From Clostridia bacterium (GTDB taxonomy: Bacteria > Bacillota > Clostridia > TANB77 > CAG-508), in the NCBI GenBank assembly GCA_017613275.1, contig JAGAED010000005.1, positions 1 through 64,000 of the forward strand: 64,000 bases of DNA. The letters are read 5' to 3'. Positions 1-9,274 of the stretch are shown here, in pieces. The notes under the pieces are model-generated. The model saw only the letters and a program-made list of their open reading frames with translations, had not been told where the DNA came from and searched no databases. Positions within the stretch are counted from its first letter, which is position 1; each line of letters opens with the position of its first letter. The position numbers and the translations under genes were made by a program.

Positions 1-361
1 CCATTGCTTCTAATTCTTTTAATCTGTTTACTCTAGAACGAATTGTTCCAAAGTTTGTTAGCATTCCTCCTAACCATCTTTGATCAACATAGTACATACC
101 GCATTTTTCTGCAGCTTCCTTGATGCACTCTTGCGCTTGTTTTTTAGTTCCTACAAAAAGAACTTTCTTTCCTTCTTCAGCTTGTTCTTTAACGAACTTA
201 TAAGCCTCATCTAACTTCTTTGAAGTTTTTTGTAAATCGATGATGTGGATACCATTTCTAGCTTGAAATATGTATTCAGCCATTTTAGGATCCCATCTTC
301 TTGTTTGATGTCCAAAGTGAACACCAGCTTCAAGTAATTGTTTCATTGCAACTACTGCCAT
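1..361 (-). CDS. rpsB: 30S ribosomal protein S2 (N-terminal part, cut by window edge)
   Basis: Structural protein of the small ribosomal subunit. The ATG at 361-359 follows a GGAGG-type ribosome site, and 120 codons are visible before the window ends. The translation opens [20 protein letters not shown], followed by [12 protein letters not shown] and, further on, [12 protein letters not shown], all diagnostic of bacterial S2. The C-terminal half lies outside the window. A promoter sits upstream at 472-500. tsf, the usual next gene, would lie beyond the left edge. Confidence 0.97.
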   Translation of the reverse strand, partial: MAVVAMKQLLEAGVHFGHQTRRWDPKMAEYIFQARNGIHIIDLQKTSKKLDEAYKFVKEQAEEGKKVLFVGTKKQAQECIKEAAEKCGMYYVDQRWLGGMLTNFGTIRSRVNRLKELEAM

Positions 362-471
362 TTTTAATTCCTCCCTTTTTTGTTATTTCACCCACAAATT
401 TCAACATCTATCAGGACCTATTTTATAGGCACTTCCCTTCTGACTCCGTTTGTGTGATTAATACGCAAATA

Positions 472-500
472 ATTATAGCAAAATTATCCTCTAAAATCAA
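472..500 (-). promoter_or_regulatory. sigma-A-type promoter of rpsB
   Basis: On the minus strand, TTGATT, a 17-base spacer and TATAAT, about 110 bases before the rpsB start. The transcribed leader holds a small CCTAT/ATAGG hairpin near 416-430 that could have a regulatory role. No known leader class was recognised. Confidence 0.6.
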
Positions 501-539
501 GTGTTTTTTAAAATTTTTTAAAAATTTTTGAATTTTGTA

Positions 540-568
540 TTGACAAATAGTTTTATTGATATTATAAT
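540..568 (+). promoter_or_regulatory. promoter of tRNA-Leu
   Basis: TTGACA at 540-545, a 17-base spacer and TATAAT at 563-568. This near-consensus promoter lies about 39 bases before the mature 5' end of the tRNA. Confidence 0.75.
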
Positions 569-606
569 AACAATTGTCGTTAGGACATACCAGTTTATTA
601 AGATAT

Positions 607-694
607 GCAGATGTGGCGGAACTGGTAGACGCACAGGACTTAAAATCCTGCGGTTGAATAAACCGTGCCGGTTCGATTCCGGCCATCTGCACCA
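607..694 (+). tRNA. tRNA-Leu (anticodon TAA)
   Basis: A class II cloverleaf: acceptor GCAGATG pairs with CATCTGC, the anticodon stem CAGGA/TCCTG carries loop CTTAAAA (anticodon TAA), there is a long variable arm, and the T loop is GTTCGATTCC. The 3' CCA is encoded. It reads UUA, a very common codon here. A terminator begins at its last base. Confidence 0.96.
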
Positions 695-727
695 AAGACT
701 TATCAGTAGATAAGTCTTTATTTTTTT
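694..727 (+). terminator. intrinsic terminator of tRNA-Leu
   Basis: An 11-bp stem AAAGACTTATC/GATAAGTCTTT with a 4-base loop, followed by ATTTTTTT. Confidence 0.85.
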
Positions 728-808
728 GTCATAAATTATTGTCAGAAAAAAAATAATATGATATTATGTATTTGCAAAAGAATTACAAAAGAAAAGGAGG
801 TGAAAATT

Positions 809-1573
809 ATGGAAGAAAAGAAAACTACAAAGATAAGTTTATCAACATTTTTCTTAATTCTTGCAATTATTGCTATTTGTGTTATGGGGTATTTTATTTA
901 TAAATTAAATGATGATAAAACAAAAGCTACTAATGAAATGGCAAATTTAGAAAATAAAATTAATACATTAGAAAATACAATAACATCAAATAAAAAAGAG
1001 CAGACTAATGTTGAAAATAATACTTCTAAAACTAACTCTCAAAAAAATATAAAAGAATTGTCAGATATTTCTAATATAATTAAAAATAGCCAAAAACATG
1101 AATATTTTCGAATTACAGAATTAAAAAAAGATGGAAATAATTATATAGCCAAAGTAAATTATTATGTACCTACAGCCATGTCAGAAAAGGAATATTCAGA
1201 AATAGTAAAAAACAAAAAAGTAACATTAAATGGAAAAGAATATATTTTTGATAATTCTAAAAACTCAAATAACTTGCAAGGTTACGGTTATGCATATATT
1301 GAAGGCGAACCAGTAGATGGCGGATTTTGGGTAGAAAAGAATGATGATGGATACATATTTATTAGCGAAATAGGTGGAGTATACACTATAATCAATCATA
1401 TTAAAGATTCCTATACAATAAAACTAGATGGTAATCTTAAAATGTATTATGTTGCGTCCGACGAAGTTGAAACTATTGCAGAATTTGTAAATAGCAAAAA
1501 AGATATAAATGAAGTAAGAGCTAATATAATTTATTTCGATAATGAATATAGTATTTCATGTGATGCTAGATAA
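809..1573 (+). CDS. membrane-anchored coiled-coil protein of unknown function (paralogue 1)
   Basis: I do not recognise this 254-aa protein. The chosen ATG at 809 has a strong AAAGGAGGTG site; an upstream in-frame ATG at 758 lacks one. Residues 1-8 are charged, about 9-31 form one transmembrane helix, and about 35-65 are a short coiled coil. The rest is a soluble, probably extracytoplasmic, domain. The next gene (1654) is a paralogue with almost the same ribosome site and N-terminus. A TTGTCA-17-TATTAT promoter is possible at 739-767. Confidence 0.75.
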   Translation: MEEKKTTKISLSTFFLILAIIAICVMGYFIYKLNDDKTKATNEMANLENKINTLENTITSNKKEQTNVENNTSKTNSQKNIKELSDISNIIKNSQKHEYFRITELKKDGNNYIAKVNYYVPTAMSEKEYSEIVKNKKVTLNGKEYIFDNSKNSNNLQGYGYAYIEGEPVDGGFWVEKNDDGYIFISEIGGVYTIINHIKDSYTIKLDGNLKMYYVASDEVETIAEFVNSKKDINEVRANIIYFDNEYSISCDAR

Positions 1574-1653
1574 CAACATATCAAAAATAATTTAGAATAA
1601 TATGATATTATATTATTGTCAAATAAATTACCAAAGAAAAGGAGGTGAAAATT

Positions 1654-2184
1654 GTGGAAGAAAAGAAAACTACAAAAGTAAGTTTGTCAACTTTTTTATT
1701 AATTCTTACAATTATTGCTTTAGGGGTGATGGGATTTTTTCTATATAAAATAAATGATGAAAAAACAAAAGCTACAGAACAAGTAAGTGAATTAAATAAT
1801 CAAGTAACTTCATTAGAAAAAACAGTTGATTCACTTCAAAAAAATATTGATAATGTTTCTACTATTTCTAATAAAATCAATAAGGAAATATTTAGAAGAG
1901 TTAAAACAGAAAATATATCTGAAACAGAATTAAAACAATATCCTGAAAAATATATTGTATTGGAAGGAACTTCAATCTACTTTTCATCAAATTTAGCTAA
2001 TAAAGTATTAGAAGGAACATATAAAGTTAATGACACTAAAATTGACTACAATCTTTTAAAAGATACTCAAGATTATGCTTTTTATACAGCTGCAAGTTAT
2101 AAATTTGAAACTATAAATGGAAAGAAGAACATTGTAGTAGACAATGGTGAAAATGGAATTATGTATTTTGAAAAAGTAGATTAA
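1654..2184 (+). CDS. membrane-anchored coiled-coil protein of unknown function (paralogue 2)
   Basis: A tandem partner of the preceding gene, 176 aa. GTG at 1654 is chosen because its ribosome site and first codons match those around the ATG of the upstream copy. A second GTG at 1645 falls inside the Shine-Dalgarno sequence. Residues about 9-31 are transmembrane and about 38-72 coiled coil. The C-terminal 90 residues differ from paralogue 1, so the two share an anchor and stalk but probably not the same outer domain. Function unknown. Confidence 0.72.
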   Translation: MEEKKTTKVSLSTFLLILTIIALGVMGFFLYKINDEKTKATEQVSELNNQVTSLEKTVDSLQKNIDNVSTISNKINKEIFRRVKTENISETELKQYPEKYIVLEGTSIYFSSNLANKVLEGTYKVNDTKIDYNLLKDTQDYAFYTAASYKFETINGKKNIVVDNGENGIMYFEKVD

Positions 2185-2201
2185 TTTTTTATATTAACAT
2201 T

Positions 2202-2236
2202 AAAGGAGTGGTAGCAACATCTACCCCTCCTTTTTC
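2202..2236. terminator. terminator between convergent genes
   Basis: AAAGGAGTGGTAG pairs with CTACCCCTCCTTT (one mismatch, 6-base loop) followed by TTTCC. It ends the + strand gene at 2184. If the CGG shift in the facing DUF2953 gene is real, the stop of that gene (2221-2223) lies inside this stem. Confidence 0.75.
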
Positions 2237-2839
2237 CTATTTTTATTTATGATATAAATCACTTTAATAATGTGTATCAATTTTTGCTCGAATACACCGT
2301 CAAACTCAACATTTAGAAAATTTCCGTCTATTGTATATTGGTTCAATCTGGTAAAATTGATTTTTTCTTCTGACTTTTTTACTTGCCAAAATTATTGCAA
2401 TTATTGTACTTAAAATCGGTATTATATATGTTAAAGTCATTATGCTATCTAAACCAATTTGAGATTTTAGATAAAATTCTTTTATTGTGAAATTCCCTAC
2501 TACTTCTCTTATATTTATTAAAGATTTTTCTTTATCAAAAGACTTTAAATGTGATTTTATATCTAATTTTTTTCTTATTTTATCTACTTTCTCGCTTGTT
2601 ATTTTTGTTGAGAAAATCTGCAAAAAACATATTACTTTAAATGATATTTTTATTTTATAATTATTTTTTATCTTAAATATTTTGCTGTATTTATTCTTAG
2701 TTTTTACCCCATCATTATTTTCACAAACAGTGTTTTTTTCTGGCTCATGTATTGTGAAATTTACATTATGTATTTCAATTTTTATTTTTAATGTTAGTAC
2801 TACAATAAATAAAATTAAAATAATACAAAAAAAAACCAA
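2221..2839 (-). CDS. ytfI: DUF2953 (YtfI-like) sporulation-associated membrane protein, apparent +1 shift at CGG
   Basis: In Bacillus ytfI pairs with ytfJ/gerW, as here. Start is TTG at 2839 with a GGAGG site. In the zero frame the protein stops at 2306 after 177 aa, just behind the CGG codon at 2326-2324. If CGGA is read as one codon, the frame stays open for 33 more codons to TAG at 2223-2221. It then adds NFLNVEFDGVFEQKLIHIIK plus a basic tail, which resembles the amphipathic C-terminal end of this family. Total 205 aa. Residues 1-20 are transmembrane, and a second helix lies near residues 135-150. Family assignment is moderate; the extension is inferred. Confidence 0.62.
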
Positions 2840-2893
2840 TAAAATCGCCTCCGCATTTATTAGTTTTTCCCTGTATTGTTATTTTAAACATTT

Positions 2894-3520
2894 TTATTCA
2901 TCTTCTATTTCTAGCTCGTACTCATCTTCCCCGTTTTTATCATACTGAAATTCATATTCTAGATTAGTTTTTCCTGGTTTTTTAATGTTTTTCTCAATGC
3001 TTATTTTTTTAACTTTTTCCTTTTTAGCATCTTTTTTAAGAATATTTTCTTTTATGTCTTTTTCTGTTTCCTTCATTTGTTTTAAAAGCTCGCTTGTTTT
3101 TTCTTTTTTATCTGCCAAGCACTTATTCATTATGTTTGATGTTTTTTCAAATAAATCTGGCACGTAATCTAATAGCTTGTCTATTGCAGACGAATGATTT
3201 ACTGGCATTAGTTTTACATTATTATTATTTATTACTAAAAATGCAACTGGATTTATTGCAACTCCTGCTCCTGAGCCTCCTCCAAATGGTAACCTATAAT
3301 TTATCTGTTCTTCTTTGTCTTTTTTGTTATAAGCATCTAATGTTTCTCCACTAAATTCGCTTCCACCAGCTGCAAAGCCAAAACTTACCTTTGAAATTGG
3401 AATTATAACAATATTATTGTCTGCATGGATTGGCTCTCCTATAATTGTGTTAACATCTACCATATCTTGAATGCTATTCATAGCCGTAACCATAAGACCT
3501 TCTATTGGATGTTCTATCAT
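2894..3520 (-). CDS. gerW: GerW family (YtfJ) sporulation protein
   Basis: 208 aa. GerW/YtfJ is a forespore protein needed for normal germination in Bacillus. Visible family features: the N-terminal NSIQDMVDVNTIIGEPI, the VIIPISKVSFGFAAGGSEF strand and a Gly-rich GGGSGAGVAINPVAFLVI turn. The conserved domain fills residues 1-115. The remaining 90 residues are a Lys/Glu-rich, probably disordered tail longer than usual. Start ATG at 3520 with a GGAGAG site. It is followed by the DUF2953 gene 55 bases downstream and preceded by scpA. Confidence 0.9.
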   Translation of the reverse strand: MIEHPIEGLMVTAMNSIQDMVDVNTIIGEPIHADNNIVIIPISKVSFGFAAGGSEFSGETLDAYNKKDKEEQINYRLPFGGGSGAGVAINPVAFLVINNNNVKLMPVNHSSAIDKLLDYVPDLFEKTSNIMNKCLADKKEKTSELLKQMKETEKDIKENILKKDAKKEKVKKISIEKNIKKPGKTNLEYEFQYDKNGEDEYELEIEDE

Positions 3521-3649
3521 TTTTCTCCACTCTCCTCTTTTTTATGATATATATTACTTTAATAATATGTATCAATTTTTGCTTAAATATACAATTAAAC
3601 CTTATTTTGGGGGACAAAACAATAAAACTTTTCACTTCTTGGAAACAAA

Positions 3650-3686
3650 AACCTGGTTTTTTTGGGGTGTCCCAAAAAACCAGGTT
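3650..3686. repeat. 37-bp palindromic interspersed repeat, copy 1
   Basis: Nested palindrome: outer arms AACCTGG/CCAGGTT, inner arms of a T run plus GGG facing CCC plus an A run, around an off-centre GTG. It overlaps the scpA stop codon, whose TAA uses the end of the repeat. Sister copies lie at 15349, 15393, 40891, 43216 and 55439, with shorter relics at 57192 and 59262. On the minus strand it is followed by TTTTTG, so it could also end scpA transcription. Confidence 0.8.
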
Positions 3687-4434
3687 ATGCTCTTTTCTTT
3701 TTTTGTACTTCTATATCTCCAAATAGTTCTTCTTGTGTTGTTTCAATTTTGTTTCTTCTGCTCATTTCAAGCAATCCGCTAAATGCTGTTACAACTTCTT
3801 GTTTATTGCGTTTTTTTATTGAGAATAATTTATTGAAAATGAATCTTTTTTGTTTTATTAGTGTTTTATACATTTCTTTTACTTTACTTGAAACTGAGTA
3901 GCTCTCAACAAGTGCTATTTTTTCAATATTTTTAGCATTTACATTTATTCTTTCACTTGTTCTTTTTTGTAAATCTCTATATAGATTTGGTATTAAATCT
4001 GCATCATAGTTAAAGTCAACTTGTTGCTTTGGTAAATCTATTTCTTCTTGGCCTTTAAAAACTCTATTACAATATTCCATGTAATTTTGTTTTAATTTTG
4101 TACTTATTTCTTTGTATTTTTTGTAATCTATAATTCTTTGAATAAGCTCTTCTTCAGTCAGTTCTTCTTCCTCTTCTTGTTGTTTTGGTAATAGCTTTTT
4201 AGATTTTAAATATAACAAAGTAGATGCCATAACTAAAAACTCACTAGCAATTTCCAAATTCATTTTTTCCATCGCGTTCAAGTATTTTATGTATTGGTCT
4301 GTTATTTCATTTATATTTATATCATAAATGTCCATTTTATTTACATCTATTAAATGACATAGCAAATCCAACGGACCTTCGAACTTATCTATTTTAATTG
4401 CATATTGTTTTGTTTCTAATGTTAAAAGCGACAT
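3685..4434 (-). CDS. scpA: segregation and condensation protein A
   Basis: Kleisin subunit of the SMC-ScpAB condensin complex in chromosome segregation. The N-terminus contains KIDKFEGPLDLLCHLIDVNK with DIYDININEITDQY, typical of ScpA. A helical middle follows (ASEFLVMASTLLYLKSKKLL) and a C-terminal winged-helix region (VVTAFSGLLEMSRRNKI). 249 aa. ATG at 4434 is preferred to 4443 because the AAAGGA site is correctly spaced only for the former. scpB, its usual neighbour, is not in this window. The stop codon lies in a 37-bp repeat. Confidence 0.93.
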   Translation of the reverse strand: MSLLTLETKQYAIKIDKFEGPLDLLCHLIDVNKMDIYDININEITDQYIKYLNAMEKMNLEIASEFLVMASTLLYLKSKKLLPKQQEEEEELTEEELIQRIIDYKKYKEISTKLKQNYMEYCNRVFKGQEEIDLPKQQVDFNYDADLIPNLYRDLQKRTSERINVNAKNIEKIALVESYSVSSKVKEMYKTLIKQKRFIFNKLFSIKKRNKQEVVTAFSGLLEMSRRNKIETTQEELFGDIEVQKKKRA

Positions 4435-4458
4435 TATAAGCATCCTTTCTTTTTATAT

Positions 4459-4896
4459 TTATAAAACCTTGCTTATAATATCACTTTTATATCCTTTTTT
4501 CAATAGATAATTTTTAATTTCTTCTTTATCCATTGATGATGATTTTTTATAAATAATATTTTCAGCAGATTTTTTTTCGTATTCTTCTAGTTCTTCCTTG
4601 TGTGCATAGAAATAATCTTCAATTAAGCTTTTATCAAGCCCTTTTGCAAATAATTTATATTTAATTTCTTTTAATGAAAGATTTCTTAATGCCATTATTT
4701 CGTTTATTGTTCTTTCTATATATACTGTATCATCTATATATTTTGCTTCTTTTAGATATTCTATTACATCGTCTAATAAGTTTTCCTCTATTGTTAATGC
4801 AAATTTTGTTCTAATTTCGTGTTCACTTCTTTTTTTGTAAAGCACATATTTTAATACTTTTGTTTTTGCATTATCGAATTCTTCTAAATTATACAT
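4459..4896 (-). CDS. recX: regulatory protein RecX
   Basis: Modulator that binds RecA filaments and limits their activity. 145 aa, within the usual range. It shows the three-helix RecX repeats: LKYVLYKKRSEHEIRTKF, DDVIEYLKEAKYIDD and a last repeat ending YLLKKGYKSDIISKVL. It follows recA by 63 bases, with a hairpin between them that should lower its expression relative to recA. Confidence 0.92.
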   Translation of the reverse strand: MYNLEEFDNAKTKVLKYVLYKKRSEHEIRTKFALTIEENLLDDVIEYLKEAKYIDDTVYIERTINEIMALRNLSLKEIKYKLFAKGLDKSLIEDYFYAHKEELEEYEKKSAENIIYKKSSSMDKEEIKNYLLKKGYKSDIISKVL

Positions 4897-4916
4897 ATAT
4901 TTCCTCTTTTTCTTAG

Positions 4917-4948
4917 ATAAAAGGGAAAAACTTAGTTTTTCCCTTTTA
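4917..4948 (-). terminator. hairpin between recA and recX
   Basis: A stem of about 13 bp (AAAAGGGAAAAAC/GTTTTTCCCTTTT) with a 3-base loop, between the recA stop and recX start. A short T run follows on the minus strand, so partial termination with readthrough into recX is likely. Confidence 0.7.
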
Positions 4949-4959
4949 TATATAAAGTA

Positions 4960-6006
4960 TTATTCTTCATCATCATCTATTTCTGGAATTTCTTCTCCTA
5001 AGCTTTCTTCAAATCCTTTTTTGAAGTTTGCTCTTACTTTTTCTTCTACTTCTGCAAGCATTTCTGGTTTTTCTTGTAAGAATTTCTTTACATTTTCTCT
5101 ACCTTGTCCAATTCTTTCTCCATTGTAGCTAAACCAAGAACCGCTCTTTTCAATTATGTCCATATTTACAGCCATATCTAAGATATTTCCTGCTTTTGAA
5201 ATTCCTTCTCCGTAAACTACATCAAATTCTGCCTCTCTAAATGGAGGAGCAACTTTGTTTTTAATTACTTTTACTCTAACTCTGTTTCCTTTTACTTCTC
5301 CATCTTGTTTGATGTTTTCTATTCTTCTTATATCAAGTCTTACAGATGCATAGAATTTTAATGCTCTACCACCTGTTGTTGTTTCTGGATTTCCAAACAT
5401 AACTCCAATTTTTTCTCTTAATTGGTTTATGAATATTAAAACTGTTTTAGATTTATTGATAGCTCCAGCAAGTTTTCTTAATGCTTGTGACATTAATCTT
5501 GCTTGTAATCCCATGTGAGAATCTCCCATGTCTCCATCAATTTCTGCTTTTGGAACTAAAGCTGCAACAGAGTCTACTACTATTACATCTAATGCTCCAC
5601 TTCTTACTAAGCTTTCTGTTATTTCTAATGCTTGTTCTCCTGTATCTGGTTGAGATACTATTAGGTTATCTATATCTACTCCTAATTTTTTAGCATATAC
5701 TGGATCTAACGCATGCTCTGCATCTATAAATGCCGCTTCTCCTCCCATTTTTTGTGCTTCTGCAACAACATGAAGAGCAAGTGTTGTTTTACCAGATGAT
5801 TCTGGTCCGAATACTTCTATAATTCTTCCTCTAGGAACTCCTCCTATACCTAATGCCATGTCTAAGCTTAATGCTCCTGTAGGAATTGCTTCTATTTCCA
5901 TTGCTTTAAATTCTCCAAGTTTCATTACTGAACCTTTTCCAAATTGTTTTTCTATTTGGCTCATTGCAGCCTCTAATGCTTTTTTCTTTTCTGTATTTTC
6001 ACTCAT
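4960..6006 (-). CDS. recA: recombinase RecA
   Basis: ATP-dependent strand-exchange protein and SOS co-protease. 348 aa, normal length. Walker A GPESSGKT is at residues 67-74. Also visible are [20 protein letters not shown], the L2-region [19 protein letters not shown] and an acidic C-terminus ([10 protein letters not shown]). ATG at 6006 behind AAGGAGG. A promoter and LexA-like box lie directly upstream. It leads a recA-recX pair. Confidence 0.98.
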   Translation of the reverse strand: MSENTEKKKALEAAMSQIEKQFGKGSVMKLGEFKAMEIEAIPTGALSLDMALGIGGVPRGRIIEVFGPESSGKTTLALHVVAEAQKMGGEAAFIDAEHALDPVYAKKLGVDIDNLIVSQPDTGEQALEITESLVRSGALDVIVVDSVAALVPKAEIDGDMGDSHMGLQARLMSQALRKLAGAINKSKTVLIFINQLREKIGVMFGNPETTTGGRALKFYASVRLDIRRIENIKQDGEVKGNRVRVKVIKNKVAPPFREAEFDVVYGEGISKAGNILDMAVNMDIIEKSGSWFSYNGERIGQGRENVKKFLQEKPEMLAEVEEKVRANFKKGFEESLGEEIPEIDDDEE

Positions 6007-6039
6007 ATTTTTTCCTCCTTAAATTTTGCGTATTTATAC

Positions 6040-6089
6040 AAACCACTTGTTCGATATTTGTATTATATACCAAAACAATGTTTTGTCAA
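6040..6089 (-). promoter_or_regulatory. recA promoter with LexA-like SOS box
   Basis: On the minus strand TTGACA (6089-6084), a 16-base spacer and TATAAT (6067-6062). Just downstream, CGAACAAGTGGTTT (6053-6040) matches the Gram-positive SOS consensus CGAACRNRYGTTYC at 12 of 14 positions. Its place at the start site fits LexA repression of recA. Confidence 0.75.
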
Positions 6090-6107
6090 TACTTTTTTTG
6101 AAATTTT

Positions 6108-7703
6108 TTAATTTTTGTACCATCCTTCTACATTGTAAAACACGCTAAACCAGTTAGGAGCTACGTCTCCGACCAAATTTGAATTATACAAAACATTTAA
6201 TTTTCCATTATTTAAACTAATATATGGTATTTCTGTATTATAAATTTGTTCTAATCTTGCATATTTTTCTAATAGAATTTTTTCATCTGTTGTGTTTTTA
6301 ACTTCATTTAAAATTTGGTTAATTTCATCTGTTGTATAATTTGCTAAATTTCCTTCTCCAAAGAAATTACTTAGGTCTGGACTTATTGGTAAATAAGTGC
6401 TGCATAAAATCATATCATAATTTTTATTTGCTTTATAATTTTGATATTGCTCATCTGAAACTCTTAATAAATTAACTTTTATTCCCTGTGCCTCTAATTG
6501 CCCTGTAATATTTTCAGCTGTTTGAACTTGAGCTCCATTACTTGCTTTTACCACAAAATTTAAAGCTAATTTTTGTGTTCTATAATTTTCTGTTTTTTGC
6601 CAACTTTGATATTTAAAACTCCATCCGCTGTCTGCTAAAAATTGCTTACCTTGTTCGATATTGTAATCAATCTTTGTTGGAGTACCTTTATATAAGTAAG
6701 AACCGTATTCTAATGGGAAATATGCTGTATAATACTTTCCGCCATAAATATTGCCTGTAATGCTTGTTTTATCTATGCAAGAAGCTACTGCTTTTCTAAC
6801 ATTTACATCTGACAAAAATTGGCTTGCAGTATTCAAAGCTAGATAATTGTGTTCTCTTCCTTTTACTTCTTTATAGTTATATCCTATTGTTCCAATATGA
6901 TCGCTGTAACTATTATTGGTTGTTGATAAAATATCTATATTTCCTGTTTTAAAGCTGTTATATAATTCTCCTACTGATGAATATAAATTGACATAGATTT
7001 TTTCTAATGAAAGTCCTATTTTTTCAGCATTCCACCAGTTTTTATTTTTCTCTAGTGTAATAACAGAACTTTGAACATCAGCTATTTTATATCTTCCAGA
7101 AGTAACTGGCGCTGAATTTTTTGGAGTATTTTTAAAGTCATCTGTTCCATAATATTTTTTACTCATTATTGGAAATGTTAAATAATACTCAAAAAATGGC
7201 ACTTCTCTAGATAAATAGATTTTTATTGTATGTGCATCCACAACCTCTAATTTTTCAATAGCTTGAACATTTTGTCCATATATTGATGGAGTATCCATTT
7301 TTAATCTATCAACTGTATATTGAACATCATCTGCAGTAAAGTCTGATCCATCTGACCATTTTGCTTTTTCTCTAAGTTTGATTATATAAGTTGTAGCATC
7401 CTGTTTTGCCCATTCAGTTGCTAACGCTGGTTCTGGCTTATAATCATTACTTAAATTTACTAATGGCTCAAATAACAAACGAGAAATGTCTTGAACATAT
7501 TGATTATTACTTAAAATTGGATTTATTGTGTCAAAATTTGAAACACCTAAAGTAATTTCTTTTATTTTTTCTTCTTGTGAATTATAACTATTTAATTCTT
7601 CTTTCCTTTTGGCCTCTTCGTCACCTCTAATTTTTGCAAACGCAAAAATAAATATTCCTATTGCAAATAGAATAAAAATATATTTAAACCAACTATTTTT
7701 CAT
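6108..7703 (-). CDS. ABC transporter substrate-binding protein, peptide family (SBP_bac_5)
   Basis: Resembles OppA/DppA solute-binding proteins: SRLLFEPLVNL, LREKAKWSDGSDFTADDVQY and LALNTASQFLSDVNVRKAVA are typical. 531 aa. Residues about 5-25 are a hydrophobic N-terminal segment, but no lipobox cysteine follows, so it looks anchored by an uncleaved helix rather than a lipid. No permease or ATPase genes are adjacent, so the substrate and partner transporter are unknown. Start ATG at 7703 with GAGGTG. Confidence 0.85.
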   Translation of the reverse strand: MKNSWFKYIFILFAIGIFIFAFAKIRGDEEAKRKEELNSYNSQEEKIKEITLGVSNFDTINPILSNNQYVQDISRLLFEPLVNLSNDYKPEPALATEWAKQDATTYIIKLREKAKWSDGSDFTADDVQYTVDRLKMDTPSIYGQNVQAIEKLEVVDAHTIKIYLSREVPFFEYYLTFPIMSKKYYGTDDFKNTPKNSAPVTSGRYKIADVQSSVITLEKNKNWWNAEKIGLSLEKIYVNLYSSVGELYNSFKTGNIDILSTTNNSYSDHIGTIGYNYKEVKGREHNYLALNTASQFLSDVNVRKAVASCIDKTSITGNIYGGKYYTAYFPLEYGSYLYKGTPTKIDYNIEQGKQFLADSGWSFKYQSWQKTENYRTQKLALNFVVKASNGAQVQTAENITGQLEAQGIKVNLLRVSDEQYQNYKANKNYDMILCSTYLPISPDLSNFFGEGNLANYTTDEINQILNEVKNTTDEKILLEKYARLEQIYNTEIPYISLNNGKLNVLYNSNLVGDVAPNWFSVFYNVEGWYKN

Positions 7704-7808
7704 TTTTCACCTCTGGCTTATATAATATATTAGTTTATTATTTTTTTCAAGTTTTTTTATAAATAATTTTTTGAGTTTTATGTTACTTCATTTTCTTTTC
7801 AAAAAATA

Positions 7809-7837
7809 TTGATTTTTTCGCAAAATCTGTATATAAT
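7809..7837 (+). promoter_or_regulatory. promoter of asnS
   Basis: TTGATT, 17 bases, TATAAT, about 48 bases before the asnS start. The leader is too short for a T-box. Confidence 0.65.
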
Positions 7838-7885
7838 ATAGCCATTGAATACAAAAGTTAATATTGAAAGGAGCTTATTTACATT

Positions 7886-9274
7886 ATGGAAAAATTTGAT
7901 ATTAAGGAGTTATATAGAAACACCGAAAAATTTGATAACAAAGAAATAACTTTGGAAGGATGGGTTAGAACAGTACGTGATTCAAAAACTTTTGGATTTA
8001 TTGAATTAAATGATGGTTCATTTTTCAAAAACGTACAAATAGTTTTCAATAATGATCTTCCAAACTTTGATGAAATATGTAAATTAACAATCAGTTCTTC
8101 TATTGAAGTTACTGGTAAATTAATTGTTACACCAGATGCTAAACAACCATTTGAAATACAAGCAACTGAAATTAAAACTCAAAATTTATGTGCACCAGAA
8201 TACCCTCTACAAAAAAAGAGACATACTTTTGAATATTTAAGAACAATTTCACATCTTCGCCCTAGAACAAACACATTTAGTGCTGTTTTTAGAGTTAGAA
8301 GTGTTGTTGCTTTTCTTATACATAGATATTTCCAAGAAAAAGGGTATGTATATTTAACAAGCCCAATCATCACTTGTGCAGACTGTGAAGGTTCTGCTGA
8401 AATGTTTAGCTTAACAAAATTAGATTTAGATAAGCCATTACCTCAAAAAGATGGTAAAACTGACTATTCTCAAGATTTATTTGGAAAGAAAACATTTATT
8501 ACAGGAACTGGTCAATTACATGGAGAAACTTTTGCACACGCCTTCGGGAAAATCTATACATTCGGCCCTACTCTTAGAACAGAGAATTCAAATACAAAGA
8601 CACATGCAAACGAATTCTGGATGGTTGAACCTGAAATTTGTTTCTGTGATTTGGAACAGTTAATGGATATTGAAGAAGATTTCTTAAAATATATTGTTAA
8701 AAATGTATTAGAAATGTGCCCAGAAGAAATCGAATTTTTCGATAAATTCGTTGAAAAAGGTCTAATTGAAAAACTTCAAAAGGTTTGCAACACATCATTT
8801 ACAAGACTTGACCACAAAGAAGCTATTGATATTTTGAAAAAAGCTGATAGAGAATGGGAATTCCAACCAGAATATGGTGAAGATTTAGCTAAAGAACATG
8901 AAAAATATATTACAGAATACTTTAATGGACCTGTTTTTGTTAAAAACTGGCCAAAAGATATAAAAGCATTTTACATGAAGCTAAATGAAGATGGTAAAAC
9001 TGTTGCAGCAGTTGACCTTGAAGTTCCAGGTGCTGGAGAAATTATGGGTGGTTCTCAAAGAGAAGAAGATTATGATAAGATTATAAATCGTATGAAAGAA
9101 ATAAATATGGATACTGAAGAATTATATTGGTATTTAGAGCTTAGAAAATATGGTTCAACAGTACACTCTGGATTTGGTCTTGGATTTGAAAGATTACTTA
9201 TGTATATTACAGGTATGGAAAATATTCGTGATGTTATTCCATTCCCAAGAACACCAGGAAATTGTGATTTCTAA
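7886..9274 (+). CDS. asnS: asparagine--tRNA ligase
   Basis: Charges tRNA-Asn with asparagine. 462 aa, class II. An N-terminal OB domain (residues about 15-110, with TLEGWVRTVRDSKTFGFIEL) is followed by the catalytic core. Motif 2 region: FGPTLRTENSNTKTHANEFW. Motif 3 region: GFGLGFERLLMYITGMENIRD. The end PFPRTPGNCDF distinguishes AsnRS from AspRS. ATG behind GAAAGGAGC. Confidence 0.97.
   Translation: MEKFDIKELYRNTEKFDNKEITLEGWVRTVRDSKTFGFIELNDGSFFKNVQIVFNNDLPNFDEICKLTISSSIEVTGKLIVTPDAKQPFEIQATEIKTQNLCAPEYPLQKKRHTFEYLRTISHLRPRTNTFSAVFRVRSVVAFLIHRYFQEKGYVYLTSPIITCADCEGSAEMFSLTKLDLDKPLPQKDGKTDYSQDLFGKKTFITGTGQLHGETFAHAFGKIYTFGPTLRTENSNTKTHANEFWMVEPEICFCDLEQLMDIEEDFLKYIVKNVLEMCPEEIEFFDKFVEKGLIEKLQKVCNTSFTRLDHKEAIDILKKADREWEFQPEYGEDLAKEHEKYITEYFNGPVFVKNWPKDIKAFYMKLNEDGKTVAAVDLEVPGAGEIMGGSQREEDYDKIINRMKEINMDTEELYWYLELRKYGSTVHSGFGLGFERLLMYITGMENIRDVIPFPRTPGNCDF

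Noticed and set aside
7704-7885. T-box riboswitch before asnS
   Set aside because: The leader after the promoter is under 50 bases and lacks T-box elements.
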